Shown here: positions 54,748-63,291 of the stretch, piece after piece
Layout: the number at the start of each line of letters is the position of its first letter
Numbering within the stretch: position 1 is the stretch's first letter
DNA from: Streptomyces sp. NRRL S-37
Lineage (GTDB): Bacteria > Actinomycetota > Actinomycetes > Streptomycetales > Streptomycetaceae
Assembly (NCBI RefSeq): GCF_000721605.1
Contig: NZ_JOIZ01000017.1
Coordinates: 244,427 to 308,426 of the forward strand
Direction: 5' to 3'
Length of the DNA: 64,000 nucleotides
Translations under genes and position numbers: made by a program
Notes under the pieces: model-generated
Databases searched by the model: none
What the model saw: the letters and a program-made list of their open reading frames with translations, nothing else
Told to the model about the DNA's origin: nothing

Positions 54748-56796
54748 TTGAGAAGCAGGCCGTCCCACAGACGCACCCCCCACGCCACGCACCGCCGTGC
54801 CGCCGCCGTCGCCCTCGCCGGGGTGGCCGCGCTGATCGCCACGGCCGTGCAGTCCGGCAGCGCCACCGCCGCCCCCGAGCAGGCACCGGCGGCGGCGAGC
54901 AAGGCGAAGCCGGGTTCCGAGTCGGTCAAACTCACCCCCGCCCAGCGCGCCGCGCTGATCCGGGAGGCGAACGCCACCAAGGCGCAGACCGCCGAGGACC
55001 TCGGTCTGGGTGCGAAGGAGAAGCTCGTCGTCCGTGACGTCCTCAAGGACCGCGACGGCACCGTGCACGTCCGCTACGAGCGCACCTACGACGGTCTGCC
55101 CGTCCTCGGCGGCGATCTGGTCGTCCAGGGCGACAGCGCCGGTGAGGCCGACGCCGTCGTCAAGGCCACCCGGGCCGCGGTGAAGCCCGCGACCACCACC
55201 GCCGAGGTGCCGGCCGCGAAGGCCGAGCAGCAGGCCCTGTCCGCCGCGAAGGCCGAGGACGCGAAGGGCGCCGACGTCGACCGCGCCCCGCGCAAGGTGG
55301 TCTGGGCCGCCGGGGGCGAGCCGGTCGTGGCGTACGAGACGGTCGTCGGCGGCCTCCAGCACGACGGCACCCCGCAGGAGCTGCACGTCGTCACCGACGC
55401 CACCACGGGCGAGAAGCTGTACGAGTGGCAGGCCGTCCGGAACGGAACCGGCCACACCGTCTACAGCGGCACCGTCGACCTGACCACCACCCAGTCCGGG
55501 TCGTCGTACAACCTCACCGACGGGGCGCGCGGCGGGCACAAGACGTACAACCTGAACCGGGGCACCTCCGGCACCGGCACGCTGTTCTCCGGCTCCGACG
55601 ACGTCTGGGGCAACGGCAGCCCCTCCAACGCGGAGTCCGCCGCCGCCGACGCCCACTACGGGGCCGCGCTGACCTGGGACTACTACAAGAACGTGCACGG
55701 CCGCAGCGGCATCCGCGGCGACGGCACGGGCGCCTACTCCCGGGTCCACTACGGCAACAACTACGTCAACGCCTTCTGGTCCGACAGCTGCTTCTGCATG
55801 ACCTACGGCGACGGCTCCGGCAACGCCAACCCGCTCACCGCGATCGACGTGGCCGCGCACGAGATGACCCACGGCCTCACCTCGAACACCGCGGGCCTCA
55901 ACTACAGCGGCGAGTCCGGCGGCCTCAACGAGGCGACCAGCGACATCTTCGGCTCGACCGTCGAGTTCTACGCCAACAACTCCTCCGACGTCGGTGACTA
56001 CCTCATCGGCGAGGAGATCGACATCAACGGCGACGGCACCCCGCTGCGCTACATGGACGAGCCGAGCAAGGACGGCGCGTCCAAGGACTACTGGTACTCC
56101 GGTATCGGCAACGTCGACGTGCACTACTCGTCCGGCCCCGCCAACCACTTCTTCTACCTGCTGAGCGAGGGCAGCGGCACCAAGACCATCAACGGTGTCA
56201 GCTACGACTCGCCCACCTCGGACGGCCTCCCGGTCACCGGCATCGGCCGCGCCAAGGCGGAGAAGATCTGGTTCCGCGCGCTGACCACCAAGTTCACCTC
56301 CACCACCAACTACGCGGGCGCCCGCACCGGCACCCTGGCGGCGACCGGTGAGCTGTACGGCACGGACAGCGCCGAGTACAAGGCGGTGCAGGACGCGTGG
56401 GCGGCCATCAACGTCGGCTCGCGCTCCGACGGCGGCGGTGGCGGCGGCGGTACGTCCTTCGAGAGCGACACCGACGTGTCCATCCCGGACTACGGCTCCG
56501 CGGTGACGTCCTCGATCACCGTCTCCGGGCGGACGGGCAACGCGCCCTCCAACCTCCAGGTCGCGGTCGACATCGTGCACACCTACAGCGGTGACCTGAT
56601 CGTCGACCTGCTGGCTCCGGACGGCACGGTGTACAACCTGCGCAACCGCAGCGGCGGCTCCGCGGACAACATCGACCAGACCTTCACGGTCAACGCCTCC
56701 TCCGAGGCCGCCAACGGCACCTGGCGACTGCGGGTGCAGGACCGGGCACGGTACGACACCGGCTACATCAACGGCTGGAAGCTCACCTTCCCGTAA
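54748..56796 (+). CDS. Secreted M4 (thermolysin-type) metalloprotease with C-terminal P-domain (682 aa)
   Basis: A TTG start at 54748 follows AGAAGGAG and gives a normal signal peptide (cut near A-T-A-A). An FTP/PepSY-type propeptide extends to about residue 240. The catalytic domain has zinc ligands His371 and His375 (H-E-M-T-H) and Glu395 (G-G-L-N-E-A-T-S-D), correctly 24 apart from His371. A Gly-rich linker leads to a P-domain of about 110 residues (proprotein convertase type). Longer starts at 54661 spoil the signal peptide. It ends at a strong hairpin. Confidence 0.93.
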   Translation: MRSRPSHRRTPHATHRRAAAVALAGVAALIATAVQSGSATAAPEQAPAAASKAKPGSESVKLTPAQRAALIREANATKAQTAEDLGLGAKEKLVVRDVLKDRDGTVHVRYERTYDGLPVLGGDLVVQGDSAGEADAVVKATRAAVKPATTTAEVPAAKAEQQALSAAKAEDAKGADVDRAPRKVVWAAGGEPVVAYETVVGGLQHDGTPQELHVVTDATTGEKLYEWQAVRNGTGHTVYSGTVDLTTTQSGSSYNLTDGARGGHKTYNLNRGTSGTGTLFSGSDDVWGNGSPSNAESAAADAHYGAALTWDYYKNVHGRSGIRGDGTGAYSRVHYGNNYVNAFWSDSCFCMTYGDGSGNANPLTAIDVAAHEMTHGLTSNTAGLNYSGESGGLNEATSDIFGSTVEFYANNSSDVGDYLIGEEIDINGDGTPLRYMDEPSKDGASKDYWYSGIGNVDVHYSSGPANHFFYLLSEGSGTKTINGVSYDSPTSDGLPVTGIGRAKAEKIWFRALTTKFTSTTNYAGARTGTLAATGELYGTDSAEYKAVQDAWAAINVGSRSDGGGGGGGTSFESDTDVSIPDYGSAVTSSITVSGRTGNAPSNLQVAVDIVHTYSGDLIVDLLAPDGTVYNLRNRSGGSADNIDQTFTVNASSEAANGTWRLRVQDRARYDTGYINGWKLTFP

Positions 56797-56816
56797 ACCG
56801 GGAACGAGTGCGACGA

Positions 56817-56852
56817 GCGGCGCCCCGCCTTTCTCCAAGGCGTGGGCGCCGC
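56817..56852 (+). terminator. Terminator of the M4 metalloprotease gene
   Basis: GCGGCGCCC (56817-56825) pairs with GGGCGCCGC (56844-56852), and an inner CGCCTT/AAGGCG stem extends the hairpin to 15 pairs with one bulged base. Confidence 0.75.
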
Positions 56853-56868
56853 CCTACTCTTGGGTCCC

Positions 56869-57390
56869 ATGTCTTCGGCGGACTTCACCTACGACCACGT
56901 CGGCGCGACCCGGGAACCCGGTTCCTGCCCTCCCGGCTTCCACCCGATGCGCGTCCGCACCCGCCTCGGCGAGGGCCAGGCGGTCTTCCGGCAGGCGGCC
57001 GAGGCGCTGCTCACCTGGGAGCTGCACCGGGAACTGGGGGTCGGTGTCGAGACCGCCGCCGACCGCGCGGCCCCGGACGTCGACGTCACCATCACCCTCG
57101 CCGGGGTCGTGAAGGCGCCCTGCCGGGTGGTGTGGACGGTGGAGGAGCACCGCAGGGCCGGCTGGGCGTACGGCACCCTGGCCGGGCACCCCGAGTGCGG
57201 CGAGGAGTCCTTCGTCGTGGACCGCACCGGCGACGGCACGGTGTGGCTGACCGTGGAGGCGTTCAGCCGGCCGGCCCGCTGGTACTCCCGCGCGGGCGGC
57301 CCGGCCACCCGCGCGATGCAGCACGCGTACGCCCGCCGCTGCGGCAAGGTGCTGCGCCGCCTGGCAACGCGGGGCGTCGAGGAGGACTGA
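56869..57390 (+). CDS. DUF1990 family protein (173 aa)
   Basis: The sequence [10 protein letters not shown] near the start, and [16 protein letters not shown] with S-R-P-A-R-W-Y later, are conserved marks of DUF1990 (YndJ-like), a family of unknown function. The ATG at 56869 gives this conserved N-terminus; an ATG nine codons earlier lies inside the terminator hairpin. No membrane helix or signal peptide. Confidence 0.85.
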   Translation: MSSADFTYDHVGATREPGSCPPGFHPMRVRTRLGEGQAVFRQAAEALLTWELHRELGVGVETAADRAAPDVDVTITLAGVVKAPCRVVWTVEEHRRAGWAYGTLAGHPECGEESFVVDRTGDGTVWLTVEAFSRPARWYSRAGGPATRAMQHAYARRCGKVLRRLATRGVEED

Positions 57391-57418
57391 CGCCCGGACG
57401 GTGACACCGGAAAGGGTT

Positions 57419-57429
57419 CGAAAGTTTCG
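57419..57429. promoter_or_regulatory. Candidate xylanase operator (CGAAAGTTTCG palindrome)
   Basis: CGAAAGTTTCG is a perfect 11-base inverted repeat around a central G. It is the reverse complement of CGAAACTTTCG, the motif reported upstream of Streptomyces xylanase genes as a negative control site (established knowledge, from memory). A looser copy lies at 57519-57530. Confidence 0.5.
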
Positions 57430-57547
57430 AGCCGCCGCGCCGGTGAGGCCCCCGACACCCCCTCCACCGGCGCCCGACGCATCCACCTCGCCCCAGTTAC
57501 GGCAACGGTCCACGGCACCGAATACTTTCGGGGACATTACGAAACCA

Positions 57548-57576
57548 TTGACAACTCCTCTCCCGCGGAAGACTGT
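57548..57576 (+). promoter_or_regulatory. Possible xylanase promoter
   Basis: A perfect -35 TTGACA at 57548-57553 is followed after 17 bases by GACTGT, a poor -10. It lies 128 bases before the xylanase start, just after the second operator-like site. Confidence 0.35.
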
Positions 57577-57703
57577 TGTGGCGCTCCGCGGTCCCCCGTC
57601 GCAGACGCGGGACCTGCCCCCTGTCACCTCGTTGGTGAGCGCCGAGGCGTGCTCGGCGTGTCTCCCCGTCACTGATGTGCTCTTCACGAGGAGGAACAGT
57701 CCC

Positions 57704-58753
57704 ATGAGCGAATCCCCCCACGGCTTCGGCCCACGTCCGGTCAGCCGCAGACGATTCGTCCTCGGCGGTGCCGGGGCACTGGCGGCAGCGGCGGGCTCCG
57801 GACTGCTGCTGCCCGGCACGGCACGGGCCGACCAGGTCCTCACCAGCAACGCGACCGGCACGTACAACGGGTACTACTACTCCTTCTGGACCGACGACCC
57901 GGGCTCCGTCACCATGACGCTGGGAGCCGCCGGGCAGTACAGCAGCCGGTGGAGCAACACCAACAACTGGGTCGGCGGCCTCGGCTGGAGCAACGGCAGC
58001 CGCCGGAGCGTCACCTACTCCGGCACGTTCGACCCGGGCAGCAACGGCTATCTGGCGCTGTACGGGTGGACCTCCAACCCGCTGGTGGAGTACTACATCG
58101 TCGAGAACCACGGCCCGTACAACCCCGGGTCGGCCGGCCAGCGGCGCGGCACGGTCAACGACGACGGCGGCACGTACACGATCTACGAGTCCACGCGGAC
58201 CAACGCGCCGTCGGTGGAGGGCACCCGGACCTTCCAGCAGTACTGGAGCGTCCGGAACAGCAAGCGGTCCAGCGGCACCATCCACACCGGCACGCACTTC
58301 GACGCCTGGGAAGCGGCCGGGATGCCGATGGGGGCCTTCACCTACTACATGATCATGGCCACCGAGGGCTACCAGAGCACCGGCAGCTCCAACGTCACCC
58401 TCGGTGGTGGCGGCGACGGCGGCGACGGGGGCACTCCCACGACACCGCCGCCGGGTGCCTGCAGCGCCACCTACCGCACCACCAACGCGTGGAACAACGG
58501 CTTCAACGGTGAGGTGACCATCACCGCGGGCAGCGGCGGCGTCTCCGGCTGGAGCGTGCCGGTGACGCTGGCCGGCAACCAGACGATCGTCTCGCTCTGG
58601 AACGGCACCGCCAGCAGGAGCGGGAACGTGGTGACCGTGACCCCGGCCGGCCACAACCGCACCCTGAGCGCGGGACAGTCGACGTCGTTCGGCTTCACCG
58701 CCAGCGGGCCCTCCAGCCCGGCACCATCGGTCGGCAGCTGCGGCGCGGGCTGA
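57704..58753 (+). CDS. Secreted GH11 endo-1,4-beta-xylanase with CBM2 (349 aa)
   Basis: A twin-arginine signal (S-R-R-R-F-V-L-G-G) is followed by a GH11 jelly-roll domain with nucleophile Glu129 in P-L-V-E-Y-Y-I-V-E and acid/base Glu221 in [11 protein letters not shown] Gly/Asp-Thr/Pro linker leads to a CBM2 module of about 100 residues bounded by two cysteines. The ATG follows GAGGAGG. The enzyme should be exported folded by Tat and cut xylan, with the CBM2 binding cellulose or xylan. The stop lies inside the first of the 38-bp repeats. Confidence 0.95.
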   Translation: MSESPHGFGPRPVSRRRFVLGGAGALAAAAGSGLLLPGTARADQVLTSNATGTYNGYYYSFWTDDPGSVTMTLGAAGQYSSRWSNTNNWVGGLGWSNGSRRSVTYSGTFDPGSNGYLALYGWTSNPLVEYYIVENHGPYNPGSAGQRRGTVNDDGGTYTIYESTRTNAPSVEGTRTFQQYWSVRNSKRSSGTIHTGTHFDAWEAAGMPMGAFTYYMIMATEGYQSTGSSNVTLGGGGDGGDGGTPTTPPPGACSATYRTTNAWNNGFNGEVTITAGSGGVSGWSVPVTLAGNQTIVSLWNGTASRSGNVVTVTPAGHNRTLSAGQSTSFGFTASGPSSPAPSVGSCGAG

Positions 58754-58897
58754 TCCGGCGCCTCACCCCCCACGCCCCGGCGCGGGCTGATCCCACGCCT
58801 CACTCCCCCACACCCCGGCGCGGGCTGATCCCACGCCTCACTCCCCCACACCCCGGCGCGGGCCGATCCCGCACCCCCTCCCCCCACGCCCCGGCGC
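58743..58897. repeat. Four tandem 37/38-bp repeats after the xylanase gene
   Basis: Copies of GCGCGGGCTGATCCCACGCC-type units start at 58743, 58780, 58818, 58856 and (partial) 58894. They begin over the xylanase stop codon and fill the gap to the convergent glgP gene. Confidence 0.8.
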
Positions 58898-58938
58898 GGT
58901 GCCCCTCGGCACCGCGCCGTCGCCCGCCCCGAGGGGCC

Positions 58939-61554
58939 TCACCGCATCAGCAGCCCCGCCGCCTCCACCACGTCCTCCGACGGCACCGCGACCAGCCCCA
59001 GCTCGGCACCGGACGCCAGCAGCCGGTGGCTGGGCAGGATCCGCACCGTGTACCCGAAGGGCCCCGTACGGTCCAGGGCCAGCGGCCCCTCGTACACCCA
59101 GCGCCCCTCCGCGTCCGGCGCGCCCACCGGCTTCAGCGGCACGGACGTCGCACCGGTGATCCGGTCCTCCCCGTCCACCCGCCCGGACACCGCCTGCACC
59201 TCGACGTCCTCCGGCTTCAGGCCGCCCAGCCCCACCCGTACCCGCAGCGCGAGCGTGCTGCCGAGCTCCGCGGTGGCCGCCGTCACGGACGTCTCGACGT
59301 GGTCGACGGCCACCCCGTGCCAGGCGGCGCGCACCCGCGCCTTCCACTTGGCGAGCGCACGCGCCGCGTCCGCGTCCATCGCACGGTGGGCGTGCGCGGC
59401 GGGCACGTACAGCCGCTCCACGTACTCCCGGACCATCCGCCCGGCCAGCACCTTCGGCCCGAGCAGGCTCAGGGTCCGCCGCACCATCTCGATCCACCGG
59501 TCCGGCAGCCCGCCTTGCCCCCGGCCGTAGAAGCACGGGGTGATCCGCTGCTCCAGCAGGTCGTACAGCGCCGCGGCCTCTATGGCGTCGCGCCGGTCCG
59601 GATCGGTCCCTGCCCCGTCCGCCGTGGGGATCGCCCAGCCGAAGTCGGGCTGGAACCACTCGTCCCACCAGCCGTCGAGGACGGACAGGTTGAGGCAGCC
59701 GTTGAGCGCGGCCTTCATCCCGCTGGTCCCGCACGCCTCCAGCGGCCGGAGCGGATTGTTCAGCCAGATGTCGCAGCCGGGGTAGAGCTTCTGCGCCATC
59801 GCCATGCCGTAGTCGGGCAGGAACACGATCCGGTGCCGTACGCGCGGGTCGTCGGCGAAGCGGACCAGCTCCTGGATGAGCCGCTTGCCGCCGTCGTCCG
59901 CCGGGTGCGCCTTGCCGGCGACCACGATCTGCACCGGCCGCTCGGGGTGCAGCAGCAGGTCCGTCAGCCGGTCCCGGTCGCGCAGCATCAGCGTCAGCCG
60001 TTTGTACGACGGGACGCGCCGGGCGAAGCCGATGGTCAGCACGTCCGGGTCGAGCACCCCGTCGATCCAGCCCAGCTCGGCCGTCCCGGCGCCGCGCTGC
60101 CGCCAGGAGGCGCGCAGCCGCTCGCGCACCTCGAGGACCAGCAGTTCGCGCAGGGAGCGGCGCAGCTCCCAGATGTCCCGGTCGGCGATGTCCGCGACGG
60201 AGTCCCAGCGGTCGGAGTCGCCGACGCTGAGGGCCTCCTCGGTGCGCTGGGCGCCGATCTGCCGGGCTCCGAGCCGGAACACCTCGGGGGCGACCCAGGT
60301 GGGCGCGTGCACCCCGTTCGTCACGGAGGTGATGGGCACCTCCTCCGGGTCGAAGCCCGGCCAGAGTCCGGCGAACATCTCGCGGCTGACGTTGCCGTGC
60401 AGCAGGGAGACGCCGTTGGCGCGCTGGGCCAGGCGCAGGCCCATCACGGCCATGTTGAACAGGCCGGGCTCTCCGCCGGGATAGCTCTCCGTGCCGAGCT
60501 TGAGGACGCGGTCGACCTCGATGTGGGGCAGTTCGGCGTGCGGGCCGAAGTGCCGGGCGACCAGTTCGCGGTCGAAGCGGTCGATGCCGGCCGGGACGGG
60601 CGTGTGGGTGGTGAACACGGTCCCCGCGCGGACCGCCTCCAGCGCCGCGTCGAAGTCCAGCCCGTCGGCGCGCAGTTCGGCGATGCGCTCCAGGCCGAGG
60701 AAGCCGGCGTGGCCCTCGTTGGTGTGGAACACCTCGGGCGCGGCGTGCCCGGTCAGCGCGCAGTACGTACGCACCGCGCGGACCCCTCCTATACCGAGCA
60801 GCATCTCCTGGAGGAGCCGGTGCTCGCTGCCGCCGCCGTAGAGCCGGTCGGTCACCCCGCGTTCGCCGAGGCCGTTCTCCTCGACGTCGGAGTCCAGCAG
60901 GAGCAGCGGGATCCTGCCGACCTGGGCCAGCCAGATCCGGGCGCGCAGGGAGCGGTCGCCGGGCAGGGCGAGGGTGACCTGGGCGGGGGTGCCGTCGGGT
61001 TCCTCGAGCTGGTCCAGGGGGAGTTCGTTGGGGTCGAGCACGGGGTAGTGCTCCTGCTGCCAGCCGTCCCGGGACAGGGACTGGCGGAAGTAGCCGTGCC
61101 GGTAGAGCAGTCCGACGCCGATGAGGGGGACACCGAGGTCGCTGGCGGCCTTGAGGTGGTCGCCGGCGAGGATGCCGAGTCCTCCGGAGTACTGCGGCAG
61201 GGCGGCCGTGATGCCGAACTCCGGGGAGAAGTAGGCGACGGCGGCGGGCAGCCGGTCGGTCTGCTCCTGGTACCAGCGGTCACCGGTCATATAGGCGTCC
61301 AGATCGGCGGCGGCCGTATCGAGGCGGTCCAGGAAGTCACGGTCGTCGGCCAGCTCGGTGAGCCGCTCGGCCGCCACGCTGCCGAGCAGCCGTACGGGGT
61401 CGCCGGCGGCGGCCCAGCGTTCGGGGTCGACGGAGCGGAACAGGTCACGGGTCCCGGCGTGCCAGGACCAGCGCAGATTGCGGGCCAGGTCGCTCAGGGG
61501 GCGCAGGGGTTCGGGGAGCACGGGTCGGACGGTGAATCGACGGATCGCCTTCAC
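58939..61554 (-). CDS. glgP: Alpha-glucan (glycogen) phosphorylase (871 aa)
   Basis: The actinobacterial-type phosphorylase begins with M-K-A-I-R-R-F-T-V and carries the pyridoxal-phosphate lysine in E-A-C-G-T-S-G-M-K-A-A-L-N-G, plus the conserved Y-S-G-G-L-G-I-L-A-G-D-H substrate loop. It releases glucose-1-phosphate from alpha-1,4 chains. It faces away from the subtilase gene and near glgE, whose pathway builds alpha-glucan from maltose-1-phosphate. Length agrees with the family's long form. Confidence 0.95.
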   Translation of the reverse strand: MKAIRRFTVRPVLPEPLRPLSDLARNLRWSWHAGTRDLFRSVDPERWAAAGDPVRLLGSVAAERLTELADDRDFLDRLDTAAADLDAYMTGDRWYQEQTDRLPAAVAYFSPEFGITAALPQYSGGLGILAGDHLKAASDLGVPLIGVGLLYRHGYFRQSLSRDGWQQEHYPVLDPNELPLDQLEEPDGTPAQVTLALPGDRSLRARIWLAQVGRIPLLLLDSDVEENGLGERGVTDRLYGGGSEHRLLQEMLLGIGGVRAVRTYCALTGHAAPEVFHTNEGHAGFLGLERIAELRADGLDFDAALEAVRAGTVFTTHTPVPAGIDRFDRELVARHFGPHAELPHIEVDRVLKLGTESYPGGEPGLFNMAVMGLRLAQRANGVSLLHGNVSREMFAGLWPGFDPEEVPITSVTNGVHAPTWVAPEVFRLGARQIGAQRTEEALSVGDSDRWDSVADIADRDIWELRRSLRELLVLEVRERLRASWRQRGAGTAELGWIDGVLDPDVLTIGFARRVPSYKRLTLMLRDRDRLTDLLLHPERPVQIVVAGKAHPADDGGKRLIQELVRFADDPRVRHRIVFLPDYGMAMAQKLYPGCDIWLNNPLRPLEACGTSGMKAALNGCLNLSVLDGWWDEWFQPDFGWAIPTADGAGTDPDRRDAIEAAALYDLLEQRITPCFYGRGQGGLPDRWIEMVRRTLSLLGPKVLAGRMVREYVERLYVPAAHAHRAMDADAARALAKWKARVRAAWHGVAVDHVETSVTAATAELGSTLALRVRVGLGGLKPEDVEVQAVSGRVDGEDRITGATSVPLKPVGAPDAEGRWVYEGPLALDRTGPFGYTVRILPSHRLLASGAELGLVAVPSEDVVEAAGLLMR

Positions 61555-61815
61555 AAGTCACCTCGGCGCGTTCGTGAGAGACGCGGTGTGCGTCCGGGCG
61601 TCGTTGCCGACAGTACCGGCGCGGACACGGTCCGCGTGGGAGGCCGGGGGACACGGGTACCTTCACGTGCCCGGTCAAACGATTCACTTCACGACGGATA
61701 TGGCCGATTCCGCCCCCATGGGCGTTCTTGTCGCGCTTCGTCCCGCACGAGACGCTTCCCCTTTGGCGTACCGGCCCGTGCCGGACGCGCCGAGTGGAGG
61801 AGGGGAACCCGGACC

Positions 61816-63018
61816 ATGGCACGGACACGCGGACGGCGTGCGCGCCGGGCGGGGGTCATGACGGCGGTGCTGTGCACCGCGGCGGTCTCGGCCGCCGTCC
61901 CGCCCGCGCACTCCGCACCTCAGGGACGGATACTCGGCGCCGGGGCACCCGGCTCCGTGACCGGCGGTTATCTGGTGACGCTGAAGGAGGGGACGACGGC
62001 CGGCTCGGCGGCCGGCCGGGCCCTCGCCGCGAGATACGGGGCGAGAGTCAGCCACACCTACGGCACGGTGCTCAACGGGTACGCCGTACGTGCGGACGCG
62101 GAACAGGCCCGGCGCCTGGCCGCCGACCCGCGGGTCGCCTCGGTCGTCCAGGACACCCGGGTGGCGTCGGACCGCACCCGGAAGAGTCCCCCGCCCTGGG
62201 GCCTGGACCGCATCGACCAGCGGGATCTCCCGCTGGACGGGCGCTACACCCGGCCGGGGCCGGCGGGCGCCGGGGTGACGGTCTACGTGATCGACACCGG
62301 CGTACGGGCCACGCACGAGGAGTTCGCCGGACGGGCCCGCCACGGCTGGGACTTCGTCGACAACGACCGGATCGCGCAGGACGGCAACGGACACGGCACG
62401 CAGGTCGCCGGGATCATCGCGGGCGCCTCGTACGGGGTCGCCGGGAAGGCGGACGTCGTCTCCGTACGCGTCCTGGACGACACCGGCGCCGGCACCACCG
62501 CCCAGGTGATCGCCGGCATCGACTGGGTCACCCGGAACGCGAGGAAGCCCGCCGTCGCCAACCTCAGCCTGGGCGGCCCGTACAACGCACAACTGAACGC
62601 CGCCGTCCGCGCCTCCATCGCCTCCGGGGTCACCTATACGGTCGCCGCGGGCAACGAGGGCGGGCCGGCCGCGCTGTACTCGCCGGCGAGCGTGAAGCAG
62701 GCCCTCACGGTCGGCGCGACCGGCCGGCAGGACAAGAAACCGGCCTTTTCCAACCACGGCTCGGCGCTCGATCTGTTCGCCCCGGGGGTGTCGGTCACCT
62801 CGGCCTCCGCCGCGAGCGACACCGCGCGGGCCACCTCCTCGGGTACGTCGGCGGCGGCCCCGCACGTGGCGGGCGCGGCGGCGCTGTATCTCGCCGAGCA
62901 CCGGCGGGCAACCCCGGCCCAGGTGGCGAACGCGCTGGTCGAGGGCGCGGCGAGCGGGAAGGTGGCCGGGCGCGGGCCCGGCTCGCCGGACCGGCTGCTC
63001 CAGGTTCCGCGCGCGTAG
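61816..63018 (+). CDS. Secreted S8 subtilisin-like protease with I9 propeptide (400 aa)
   Basis: A signal peptide (to about residue 33) and an I9-type inhibitor propeptide (G-G-Y-L-V-T-L-K-E-G) precede an S8 domain with Asp160, His193, Asn280 and Ser345 (S-G-T-S-A-A-A-P-H-V-A-G). All four catalytic positions are intact, in contrast to the mycosin at 25.4 kb. It sits between glgP and glgE, an unusual place for a protease in a glucan gene group. It ends at a good terminator. Confidence 0.94.
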   Translation: MARTRGRRARRAGVMTAVLCTAAVSAAVPPAHSAPQGRILGAGAPGSVTGGYLVTLKEGTTAGSAAGRALAARYGARVSHTYGTVLNGYAVRADAEQARRLAADPRVASVVQDTRVASDRTRKSPPPWGLDRIDQRDLPLDGRYTRPGPAGAGVTVYVIDTGVRATHEEFAGRARHGWDFVDNDRIAQDGNGHGTQVAGIIAGASYGVAGKADVVSVRVLDDTGAGTTAQVIAGIDWVTRNARKPAVANLSLGGPYNAQLNAAVRASIASGVTYTVAAGNEGGPAALYSPASVKQALTVGATGRQDKKPAFSNHGSALDLFAPGVSVTSASAASDTARATSSGTSAAAPHVAGAAALYLAEHRRATPAQVANALVEGAASGKVAGRGPGSPDRLLQVPRA

Positions 63019-63101
63019 CGGCTCCCGCGCGGGGCGCCGGGCGCCGGCCGTCCGGGGCTGCACCGGACGGCACCGGCGGCCGTGGGAGCGGGCCCACCGA
63101 C

Positions 63102-63134
63102 GACCGGCCCCGCCCCCTGCGGACGGGGCCGGTC
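63102..63134 (+). terminator. Terminator of the subtilase gene
   Basis: GACCGGCCCCG (63102-63112) pairs perfectly with CGGGGCCGGTC (63124-63134) and is followed by TTGTAT. Confidence 0.8.
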
Positions 63135-63163
63135 TTGTATGTCGACATACGCGTGAGTAGTTA
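63135..63163 (+). promoter_or_regulatory. Candidate glgE promoter overlapped by a 14-bp palindrome
   Basis: GTATGTCGACATAC (63137-63150) is a perfect palindrome. It overlaps a possible -35 TTGTAT (63135-63140), followed after 17 bases by TAGTTA (63158-63163), about 130 bases before glgE. A repressor bound here would block RNA polymerase. Pattern match only. Confidence 0.4.
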
Positions 63164-63291
63164 ACAAAGTGCCGGGTTGCCCACCCGAACAGTGTGGGAA
63201 GGCTCCTGCGGGTACTCCCTCAGCAGCACCACGCAGGACCCACCTCCCCACAGTCATCCGCCCACCCACGTTGACGCGGACAGGAGCGGTC

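Larger units (their letters stand above)
57391..57703. other. Upstream region of the xylanase gene
   Basis: The 313 bases hold the palindrome at 57419-57429, a related CGAATACTTTCG at 57519-57530, a GAAAC half site near 57541, a consensus TTGACA and the ribosome site GAGGAGG. I see no open frame of its own. Confidence 0.5.
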
